64,000 bases of DNA. It comes from Bacteroidaceae bacterium (GTDB taxonomy: Bacteria > Bacteroidota > Bacteroidia > Bacteroidales > Bacteroidaceae). Below, piece by piece: positions 50,601-57,300 of the stretch; within the stretch, counting starts at the first letter, position 1; every line of letters begins with the position of its first letter. The DNA lies in NCBI GenBank assembly GCA_017481875.1, contig JAFUOP010000027.1, positions 1-64,000 of the forward strand, given 5' to 3'. Position numbers and translations under genes: made by a program. The notes under the pieces were generated by a model, which was given only the letters and a program-made list of their open reading frames with translations, ran no database searches and was not told the DNA's origin.

Positions 50601-50848
50601 TCAAGTTCTACCTCGAGAAGTCTCCCGAGTTCATCGGCACGAAGAACAGTGTCCGCTTCAAGAATGTATCAAAGGGTGTCTTTGATATCACCGTGAAGAA
50701 AGATGAACACGGCCGAGACGTTACCACCTACAAGCAGACTGTCGATATGGCAATGGCCTTCGACTACGATTTACTGACCACACATTATAACATCAACCTT
50801 GAAGTCTCCGACATCTTTGCACAGGAGGATGAATTCAAGGATAAATAA
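47618..50848 (+). CDS. Phage primase-helicase
   Basis: 1076 aa. The N-terminus is a DnaG-type zinc finger (Cys38, His41, Cys59, Cys63 in CPFHSEKTPSF and WFCYGAC). A primase core with TOPRIM-like VEGAPDVLRL and FIPDIDVP follows at about 265-315. The C-terminal part from about residue 640 is a P-loop helicase: Walker A GPKGSGKTEL near 687, Walker B ALVHLDEYRND, and an arginine-finger region FSRMVFLTF. One polypeptide thus primes and unwinds DNA at the phage fork, like P4 alpha or T7 gp4 in principle. A terminator follows it. Confidence 0.88.
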   Translation: MIDDKSIEQVLARADIVDVIESCGVQLKKKGAHYECCCPFHSEKTPSFIVDPRKQTWFCYGACQEGGNSIRFLMRYKALSFPDAVAELAKTYNIDIQSEQRTLTPQEQQEQAKKDSMLAINEMAVQYYVGNMALSYPENTAAMGYATKRWDKEFCQLIGIGYAGKDWDGLYKYAQSKGYSTDLMVEMGLLKRSSKGSLYDFFRNRIMIPIRDKFSRVIGFTARNLGEDGPKYLNSSASAIYDKENSIFGINVALRQGTKEETFYLVEGAPDVLRLQCIGVANAVAPLGSAWTKAQLQQLKKYASTLCFIPDIDVPKEGEHYGTGIKSVLKHGALALSMGFKVSVIHLNRTFQGENEEDIDVPLVKADPDSFITDKGIWQSLLQKKQDFIVWYVRQRWNPKATTEERKDVIDEVAKFIALIDDGVLEKMYLKQLQNFAPKDIWSTAINAAKKATREQAKKKGKTLDKELLDKYGFYEENNCYFSVSNQGDYQWSNFVMEPMFHIKDALSPKRLYKIRNINRQEEIIELKQEDLVSLAKFKQKIEGLGNYIWLAKEEQLTKLKMFLYEQTETALEIVQLGWQKQGFFAYGNGIYADKKWYTTDEYGIVRLDDERNFYLPAFSRIYADEQKLFQFERRFVHLGYSAISLLDYSKKLVAVFGNNAKIGIGFLLAALFRDIVTSQSQFPILNLFGPKGSGKTELGTSLMSFFVIENKPPNLHSSSKASLGDTVAQCANALVHLDEYRNDLELEKREFLKAIWDGTGRTRMNMDRDKKRETTAVDCGVIVSGQEMATADIALFSRMVFLTFDTSEFTAEAKRKFNELMEERKKGLSHLALQILSHRKKFEAEYDGNYKSAFSDITGQLEQARIEDRILRNWVVPLAAFRTLSGVLELPFTYNDLLKITIEGIVRQNSECKSNNELGKFWDLVAYLRQNGDIYNESDYRIVYVNEFSCNSPAVKMQFKEQKRILLLRKSRIFQLYKKEARAVGETSLPEGSLKFYLEKSPEFIGTKNSVRFKNVSKGVFDITVKKDEHGRDVTTYKQTVDMAMAFDYDLLTTHYNINLEVSDIFAQEDEFKDK

Positions 50849-50885
50849 AACTTTCTCATCATAATTTAAATTCAACATCCCCTTT

Positions 50886-50917
50886 CCCCTGGCTGCTGTG
50901 AAGCCCGGGGAATTTTT
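50886..50917 (+). terminator. Terminator after the primase-helicase
   Basis: CCCC-T-GGCT / AGCC-C-GGGG stem with one mismatch, followed by AATTTTT; ends the early operon. Confidence 0.7.
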
Positions 50918-50931
50918 CAAAAAAACAGCTT

Positions 50932-51282
50932 ATGACAGTATTAGAAGAATTCAAACTATTTGAAAAGACAGTTCTCGAACTTGGCTTCGAGGAGGTCAAA
51001 CGGCAGACCTTTAGATGGTATATCAACCCTATTCTTTATGTTGATATAGAATTTAGATGGACTTATCTGCTCTACAACTGCAATATGAGAATCGGCAAAA
51101 AAGATGAGCCGCTGGCTTCTTTAGAGTACAAGGAAATTGTCTACATAAAGAAAATTTTCAACAGTACCGGAGACCCGATTTGGTGTGATAAAGATTACAT
51201 CAAGCATATTATAATATCACTGTTCACCAAAATGATAAGAGAACACGTCGATATGGCTTGGGGCACGTTTATAATTAAATGA
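50932..51282 (+). CDS. Hypothetical prophage protein
   Basis: 116 aa, soluble, rich in aromatic residues, without recognised motifs (EEFKLFEKTVLELGFEEV helix, then alternating strands). Located between the early terminator and the hic genes, a usual place for cargo genes. Confidence 0.5.
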   Translation: MTVLEEFKLFEKTVLELGFEEVKRQTFRWYINPILYVDIEFRWTYLLYNCNMRIGKKDEPLASLEYKEIVYIKKIFNSTGDPIWCDKDYIKHIIISLFTKMIREHVDMAWGTFIIK

Positions 51283-51290
51283 GTTGAACG

Positions 51291-51479
51291 ATGAAAAGTA
51301 TAATGAGGGATTATTTCCGAATCTATTTTGTGGTATTCATAGCAGCTATGTTTGCCTATTGTTTTGACTGGATTGACAAAGTTGAGTTATTGCTTTCCGT
51401 TATATTCCTGGTTGTGTGTTATATATTCCTTATTTTATGTCAAATAAAGTCGATTTTAGAGGAAAAATCAAAAAAGTAA
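51291..51479 (+). CDS. Small two-helix membrane protein
   Basis: 62 aa with two hydrophobic helices (about 8-25 and 31-52) and a lysine-rich C-terminus. It starts 8 nt after the previous gene. Could be a holin-like or superinfection-exclusion protein; nothing decides this. Its last codons overlap the first hic operator. Confidence 0.5.
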   Translation: MKSIMRDYFRIYFVVFIAAMFAYCFDWIDKVELLLSVIFLVVCYIFLILCQIKSILEEKSKK

Positions 51480-51530
51480 CGAAAAAGTTACTCAAATATT
51501 TGCATATAAGTAACGAATGTGTTACCTTTG
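51476..51530 (+). promoter_or_regulatory. hicAB promoter with two operators
   Basis: TTTG (51499-51502), 20 nt, TACCTTTG (51523-51530) is a perfect promoter; the start of transcription falls about 23 nt before hicA. Two dyads GTAAC-N6-GTTAC occupy 51476-51491 (upstream of -33) and 51510-51525 (overlapping the -7 box). HicB-type antitoxins repress their own operon through such sites. Confidence 0.8.
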
Positions 51531-51559
51531 TTGACGTAAAGATTGAGATCATTGAAGTT

Positions 51560-51742
51560 ATGAAGACAAGTGAATTGACCGCAGCACTGCTCAACGCAGG
51601 TTGCTACATTCTCCGCAATGGCTCAAGACACGATATCTGGTTCAGTCCGACAACGAACTGCAAATTTCCGGTACCCCGTCACGGAGCAAAAGAAATACCG
51701 AAAGGTACGGAGAAGAGTATTAAGAAGCAGGCAGGGATTTAA
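51560..51742 (+). CDS. hicA: HicA family mRNA interferase toxin
   Basis: 60 aa. The dsRBD-like HicA fold is visible: MKTSELTAALLNAGC helix, strand with GSRHDIW holding catalytic His24, and a second strand KFPVPRHGAKEIPKGT followed by a helix. HicA cuts mRNA when not bound by HicB and so stops growth. The longer open frame upstream is not used because the promoter lies inside it. hicB follows after 91 nt. Confidence 0.9.
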   Translation: MKTSELTAALLNAGCYILRNGSRHDIWFSPTTNCKFPVPRHGAKEIPKGTEKSIKKQAGI

Positions 51743-51833
51743 TCCCTCCTGCTCTTAAAAAAAACTTGTAATTGTGATTTCTTTGTGTCTCAATCTTTGT
51801 TTATGATTATAGTATTATCAAATATTTGTTCGT

Positions 51834-52232
51834 ATGAAAAAGGTTACTGTTATTATCGAGGTTGCCAATGACGGTGGTTTCAGCTGTTATATGGCAGATG
51901 ATATCGAGGGCTTAGGCCTGATGGGCTACGGCGATACAGCCGAAGAGGCCAAGAACGATCTTCTTGTAGCCTATGAGGAAATAAAGGAACTCAATAAAGA
52001 GGAAGGCAAGGAGACTCCGGTACTTGAGTTCAGTTTCAAATACGATATCGCATCATTCTTTGACTATTACAAAATGCTTAATGTGACCGAGGTGGCCCGC
52101 CGTGTGGGTATCAATCCTTCACTTATGCGCCGTTACCGTTCCGGTATCTCACACGCATCACAGAAGCAATATGACAAGCTCAGAGACTACATTCATAGAT
52201 TAGGCGCAGAGCTTTCTGCGGCTCAATTCTAA
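51834..52232 (+). CDS. hicB: HicB family antitoxin
   Basis: 132 aa. The N-terminal half is the HicB partial RNase-H-like domain (VTVIIEVANDGGFSCYMADDIEGLGLMGYGDTAEEAKNDL in segments), which blocks HicA; the C-terminal half carries a helix-turn-helix (NVTEVARRVGINPSLMRRYRSG) that should bind the GTAAC dyads upstream. Prophage TA pairs stabilise the element or limit other phages. A terminator follows. Confidence 0.9.
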   Translation: MKKVTVIIEVANDGGFSCYMADDIEGLGLMGYGDTAEEAKNDLLVAYEEIKELNKEEGKETPVLEFSFKYDIASFFDYYKMLNVTEVARRVGINPSLMRRYRSGISHASQKQYDKLRDYIHRLGAELSAAQF

Positions 52233-52250
52233 TTCTCAATCTTTACACCG

Positions 52251-52279
52251 CCCCTCAGCATTTATGTTGAGGGGTTTTT
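52251..52279 (+). terminator. Terminator of hicAB
   Basis: CCCCTCA / TGAGGGG with a 10-nt loop and five T. A block of about 40 nt around it recurs almost unchanged at 53228-53267. Confidence 0.85.
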
Positions 52280-52300
52280 GTTTTCTTTGCCTTTTATTAA

Positions 52301-52344
52301 ATATCATATTTTTTATGATATATTTTATGATATTTGTATCTTTA
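52301..52344 (+). promoter_or_regulatory. Promoter region of the exonuclease with TATCATA/TATGATA dyad
   Basis: ATATCATA-N5-TATGATAT (52301-52321) and a further TATGATA (52326-52332) lie in front of TATCTTTA (52337-52344), a -7 box with one mismatch. The heptamers match those at the early promoter (45351-45382), suggesting one shared regulator. Confidence 0.5.
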
Positions 52345-52369
52345 CAACCACACACAAACGACAAAGGCT

Positions 52370-53224
52370 ATGAGGATACCGAAAAACTTTACAGCCATCG
52401 ACTTTGAGACGATGACAGCAGAAGCCACCAGCGCGTGCGCTGTAGGCGTGGTACAAGTAAACAACGGAGTGATAATGCAAGAGTATTACACCCTTATAAA
52501 ACCTATTCCTGATGATAGAGAACATACAAACGAGTTCGTGCACGGCATCACGCCGGCAATGGTGGAGAACGCTCCGAACTTCAAAAAAGTATTTCCTATC
52601 ATTGCAGAACTGATAGGAGACAACACCATTGTTTGCCACAACAGAGGTGCAGATATTCCAATACTCGAAAGTTGTATGAGACATTACCGCTTGTCCGGCA
52701 TCGATACCGACAAGAACCTGTGCACATACGAGCTTACAGGCAAGTCTCTTGTTGATGCCTGCGAGGAGTACAATATCAATATGGGCTGTCATCACAACGC
52801 CCTCGACGATGCACGCGCCTGTGCCAATGTGCTGCTTGCACATTCAGGCAAGATTTTCGCCGATGTTTTCGTGATGGACAAAAAGCATATTGCAGAGAAA
52901 AAGTTTGCACCAAAGGTCAAGCGAGAACTGCTCGACCCATTGGCCGACTGCGATGTAGATAACAAGGATACAGTATTCTTCCATTCTAACCTGGTTATTA
53001 CCGGCACATTCGATGCCTACCCGGACAGGAACGCACTTGCCGCGCGCCTTCAGTCTTTAGGCGCGGACATCAATACATCGATATCGGGCAAGACTACAGT
53101 CGTTGTTATGGGGCAAGGTGCCGGGCCATCAAAGATTCAGAAGATAGAAGACTGGATAGCCAAAGGGCACGACATCAAGATAATTCGTGAACGGGAACTC
53201 ATTGAGATACTCGAAAACAACTAA
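52370..53224 (+). CDS. DnaQ-like 3'-5' exonuclease fused to a BRCT domain
   Basis: 284 aa from the ATG at 52370; the open frame begins earlier but that part overlaps the promoter. A DEDDh exonuclease domain (Asp11 and Glu13 in DFETM, then HGITPAMV, CHNRGADIPIL, and the His/Asp motif HHNALDDARA) is followed from about residue 205 by a BRCT domain (NLVITGTFDAYPDRNALAARL, KTTVVVMGQ, GPSKIQKIEDW). It probably trims DNA at nicks or ends during phage replication or repair; the BRCT part resembles that of NAD-dependent DNA ligase. Confidence 0.85.
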   Translation: MRIPKNFTAIDFETMTAEATSACAVGVVQVNNGVIMQEYYTLIKPIPDDREHTNEFVHGITPAMVENAPNFKKVFPIIAELIGDNTIVCHNRGADIPILESCMRHYRLSGIDTDKNLCTYELTGKSLVDACEEYNINMGCHHNALDDARACANVLLAHSGKIFADVFVMDKKHIAEKKFAPKVKRELLDPLADCDVDNKDTVFFHSNLVITGTFDAYPDRNALAARLQSLGADINTSISGKTTVVVMGQGAGPSKIQKIEDWIAKGHDIKIIRERELIEILENN

Positions 53225-53240
53225 TCAAATCTTTACACCG

Positions 53241-53267
53241 CCCCTCAGCATATGTTGAGGGGTTTTT
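53241..53267 (+). terminator. Terminator of the exonuclease gene
   Basis: CCCCTCA-gcatatgt-TGAGGGG with T run, the near copy of the hicAB terminator including the flank TCTTTACACCG. TATATTTG at 53269-53276, directly after the T run, is a perfect -7 box for the next gene. Confidence 0.85.
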
Positions 53268-53294
53268 ATATATTTGCACTTTAAACAATATCTT

Positions 53295-53537
53295 ATGAAA
53301 CAGACATTCAATAACAAATGGTTTTACATAATTGAGGAAGGCGATGCTTTTATTCGTATAGCAACCGACAAACCAGTATCCCAGGAGTGGATGGTGGACT
53401 TTGCCAGAGAGTACCGGGAAAAGTATAACGAAATTTATTTTTTAGTAAAACCTTTCGTTGAACGAGGAATGGAAAGGGCGAAATTTATAGGAAACGAACT
53501 CCACGATTTTGAAACACTGGAATTTATACCATTATGA
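53295..53537 (+). CDS. Hypothetical prophage protein
   Basis: 80 aa from the ATG at 53295, with a leader of about 12 nt from the -7 box at 53269. Mixed alpha/beta sequence (KWFYIIEEGDAFIRIATDKP, then EWMVDFAREYREKYNEIYFLV); no family recognised. It overlaps the next gene by 4 nt. Confidence 0.55.
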   Translation: MKQTFNNKWFYIIEEGDAFIRIATDKPVSQEWMVDFAREYREKYNEIYFLVKPFVERGMERAKFIGNELHDFETLEFIPL

Positions 53538-53851
53538 ACGAGTCCTACAACAGATACATCAACAAGACAGAAGATGAAATACTTTCGTGTTCCGACATTG
53601 TGCAGCTTAGTCAATGGAAAGGTGTTCTTGAAGAGAAAATCGCACAGGCAAAGATTTCCATCGGGAACATACGGAGCAAAGGCCGGTTGTCCAGCGAAGA
53701 ACTCTCTCGCGTGAACCTGCTCATTGAGAACCGGGCAGGGAATAAGAGGTTCCTTTCGCTCATCATGGGGCGAATAAGGGAGATACACGAGGTGGCAGAG
53801 GATTACGGCTGGAATATGGAAAAGGTAAAAGGGGATAAAGTCCGGGAATGA
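53534..53851 (+). CDS. Hypothetical helical prophage protein
   Basis: 105 aa, almost all helix (QLSQWKGVLEEKIAQAKISI, SSEELSRVNLLIENRAGNK), overlapping the previous gene by 4 nt (ATGA). Possibly a small structural or chaperone protein of the tail module that follows, but nothing specific supports this. Confidence 0.5.
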   Translation: MNESYNRYINKTEDEILSCSDIVQLSQWKGVLEEKIAQAKISIGNIRSKGRLSSEELSRVNLLIENRAGNKRFLSLIMGRIREIHEVAEDYGWNMEKVKGDKVRE

Positions 53852-54035
53852 GCCGGCGTTGAACAGTTTGTCGGTATCGGTGTACGCTTCTGAAACTTTC
53901 GCACTCAAGCCGTAAGGCATAAACGAAGGAAAGAGCCTTCGCTATAACCGTAGTCGCACTGGTGTCGCTTTTTGGAATCTGGGAACTCACCCCCTTCAGG
54001 TGTCGGGGGAAACAAAAACCTCCGACACTTTTTTA
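53852..54035 (+). ncRNA. Candidate structured RNA ending in a terminator
   Basis: About 185 nt without a plus-strand gene in an otherwise tightly packed region. Several stems can be read: GCC-gtaa-GGC (53909-53920 region), CGAAGG-N6-CCTTCG (near 53925), and a strong final stem GTGTCGGGGG / CCTCCGACAC (54000-54028, one G-T pair) followed by TTTTTT. It could be a small RNA, a structured leader, or just the 3' end of the upstream transcript. No known family was recognised. Confidence 0.4.
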
Positions 54036-54063
54036 TTTCAACAACTTAACTTATCTTTGAGGT

Positions 54064-54297
54064 ATGATACAATTCGCTTTTATATTCGCTCCAGGACACG
54101 GCATCTATTGGCTGATAGGTGTGCTGCTTGTCATCATTATATACAAATGGAAGGCAATACTTTTAGGTTTGTTGAACCTTCTGCTAATACCGTTGATGTT
54201 TCCTATAGCTCTTGTTTCTGCTGTCTTCAATTGGGAACCAAAGTTTGTGAAGAGGTGGGAAAAAGAGATTGAGGAGGCAAAAAAGAAAAATCAATGA
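54064..54297 (+). CDS. Small membrane protein in front of the tape-measure gene
   Basis: 77 aa. Two hydrophobic helices (about 10-27 and 31-55) and a charged Lys/Glu-rich tail (KRWEKEIEEAKKKNQ). It is holin-like in size and layout, but lysis genes are not seen beside it, and similar small proteins occur before tape-measure genes. A longer frame starting at 54000 runs through the terminator stem and is not used. Confidence 0.55.
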   Translation: MIQFAFIFAPGHGIYWLIGVLLVIIIYKWKAILLGLLNLLLIPLMFPIALVSAVFNWEPKFVKRWEKEIEEAKKKNQ

Positions 54298-54300
54298 CAT

Positions 54301-54332
54301 AAAGACCGGAACAGTGATGTTTCGGTCTTTTT
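54301..54332 (+). terminator. Terminator before the tape-measure gene
   Basis: AAAGACCG-gAAC / GTTt-CGGTCTTT stem with six-nt loop and a T run, 4 nt after the small membrane gene. Confidence 0.8.
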
Positions 54333-54351
54333 AGTATCCCTTTTATTGCTA

Positions 54352-54379
54352 TTTATTTGTAGGGTAAATAATACCCTAC
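54352..54379 (+). promoter_or_regulatory. Late promoter candidate with palindrome at the tape-measure start
   Basis: TTTATTTG (54352-54359) is a -7 box with one mismatch. GTAGGGTA-N5-TACCCTAC (54359-54379) is a perfect dyad that starts within the box and ends 1 nt before the ATG, at the predicted start of transcription, so it could be an operator or an RNA stem hiding the start codon. Confidence 0.45.
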
Positions 54380-54380
54380 T

Positions 54381-57300
54381 ATGGCAACTATTAGAGATGT
54401 AGCAGAAGTTCTCATCAAGATTGATGACAAGGAAGCCCAGAGCAAACTCCCGGCTCTTGAAAAGAAAGCAGATGACCTTAAAAGAAAATTTGAGGAGTGT
54501 ACCTTAAACGATGACCAGAAAGGCCTCAAGGAGGCAGAGAAAGGCCTTCGCAAGGTTTACCGGGAAATGGACAACCTGCAGAAGAGAACAATGGATGTCG
54601 ACAGTGCAATGGCGCACCTCTCAACGGCGACACCTAAAGAACTCAAGCGTGTTCTTGAGCAGATTAACAGAGAACTCAATTCCGGTGCAATCAAGCGCGG
54701 CACAAAGGAGTGGGACGAGTACAACGATAAACTCAAACAGGTAAAGGCAGAGCTGAAGAAGATTGCCAACGAGCAGAAGGAGGTTACTGACTCGGGGCTT
54801 TCTTTTAAGGATATGCTCGATATTGGTGGTAATCTCTCTATGATTTTCGGTTCTTTCATTGATATGAAGGATACTGTTGCCGATTTTGTCCGTGACAATG
54901 TAAACAGTTACATTGAACTGGATGCAGAGATGGCCAATGTGCAGAAGTTCACAGGTATGACACGTGAGGGTGTCGAGGAACTGAATGCTGAGTTCAAGAA
55001 TATTGACACACGCACATCGGTTATAGAACTCAATAAACTTGCCGAGGAAGCCGGTCGACTGGGTAAGACATCCAAAGAGGATGTTCTAGGATTCGTAAAA
55101 GCGGCTGACATAATCAATGTAGCGCTCGATGACCTGGGCGAAGGTGCAACACTTGAGATTTCAAAATTGACAAACATATTCGGTGACGAGAAGGCTCTCG
55201 GTACCGAAAAGTCTATGCTTGCAGTTGGCTCTGTTATCAATGAACTCTCGCAGAACTGTACTGCTGCTGCACCTTACTTGGCCAACTTTACAAAGCGCCT
55301 TGCCGGTGTAGGTTCTCAGGCTGAAATGACCATACCGCAGATTATGGGATATGCCGCAGTTCTCGACTCTCAAGGCCAGGCCGTAGAGATGTCGGCTACC
55401 GCCGTTTCCCAGCTCATCACAAAGATGTTCCAGGATCCAACGAAGATTGCAAAGGCCGTCGGTATGGACATTCAAGAGTTCACAAACCTTGTAAAGACCG
55501 ATACCAATGCCGCATTGCTTACCTTGCTTGAGAGGCTCAACTCTATGGGCAATATGGATGTTCTTTCACCTATTTTCAAGGAGATGGGCACCGATGGAGC
55601 ACGAGCTTCGGCTGTGCTTGCATCGTTGACCGGCAATATCGATATGGTGAAACAGCAACAGGAGGTTGCAACACAGGCCTACAATGAGGCAACATCGGTT
55701 GTCAAGGAGTTTACCGTGCAGAACGAGACCGAGGAGGCAAAGCTTGAGAAGAAGCGCAAGAAGCTCGAGGAGGTGAAGGTCGCCCTCGGAGAGAAGCTGC
55801 TGCCCATTATGGGAGGTTTCACATCGACAGGAACGATGATGATTAAAACGCTCAATGCACTGCTCGATGTGTTTAATGACTACAAGGCGACTATAATTTC
55901 TACTGGTTCGGCAGTGCTTGTATATACGGGCTATATTAAAATAAAAAACCTCTGGACTGAAAAGGAAATGACTTTGGAAAAAGCAAAACTTTTCTTACAG
56001 GAAAAATCTCGTGCAATGCTGAAGAAACTTAAAGTTGCAATGATGAACAACCCTTGGGGTATCGTCATCGTGGCCATCACTGCTGTTATAGGTCTTTTGG
56101 TGGACTACAACAGACGTTTGAACAGGGTTTCTGCGGGTGAGAGAGCACTCGGTAAGATAAGAGAAGAGGCCAACAAAAAAGCTGCTGAGGAAGAGGCAAG
56201 ATTGAAGGCTCTTGTAAAGACTGCCGAAGATGAAAATGCTTCGTTGGAAAGCAGAAAGAAAGCTATCGATGCGCTCAATCAGATTATTCCCGGATACAAT
56301 GCACAGCTTGATGAGACAACAGGCCAGTACACTGCCAATGCCGATGCCTTGACAAGATACAATAATGCTCTGAAGAAGAAGTATGAACTTGAGGGCGCAA
56401 AGGATATGCTTGCCGAGATGGGTGGCGAGAAAGCGCGTTTGAATATCGAGAAAGCGGAGATTGAAGCCGAGATTGAGAGGCTCAAGGAACAGCAAAGAAA
56501 TATTGAGTCTGCAAGCACTTCTACGCAGGCATATGGTACTGCAGGAATGACAATGGGGCAATATAGTGGAGCTTCCATTGCTCCCTTGTTGGCCTCAAAG
56601 AAAGTTGAACTTGAAGACATAAACCAGGAACTTGATGACATCGCCAAAAAGGAGGCTGTGATATTCGGAGCTTACGGCGAGGACTTGAGTAATTCATTTG
56701 CCGATGATGTCAAGACCAACAATAAGGGTGGGGGTGGCTCCGGAGGGGGAGACATACCTAAGACTGAGGACAAATTGAAGGAGGAGATAAAGCAGGCTGA
56801 GAGGGCTGCCAAAGAGAAGTGGGTGCTACAGCGTGCCATCGAGGATGCGGCATACTCGCGTGGAGAGATTTCATACCAGGAACACGTCGCACGTCTCCAA
56901 CAGGCAGAACAGCAGTATCTCACGGACTGCAAGGCTGCTTATGAACAGCGTAATATGACCGAGGAGGATGGGTATTTCCAGCTGCTTGACAAGGAGAGAC
57001 AACTCCTTGACAAGAACAATAAGGAACTACTCAATTTATCGCTCGAAGACCTGGAACGTCAACAGCAGGCTGAACGGAGTCAGGTGCTCAGTGATTGCTA
57101 CAACACGAATAGTGTCCTCTTCGGTAATGAGAAGGTTCGCAATCAGCGTCTCTTTGAGATAAACATCGATTACTTGCGCAGGAAAGCAGAACTTTACCGC
57201 CAGGCTGCAATGTCCAAGGAGGCGCACCAGATTGAACAGCAGATAGCACAGGCCGAGGCTGATGAAGCTATGCGCAAGCAACAGGAGTATGCAGATAAGC

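Noticed and set aside
51796..51828. Separate promoter for hicB
   Set aside because: TTTG-N21-AATATTTG has a mismatch in the essential T and would start transcription at the hicB ATG itself.
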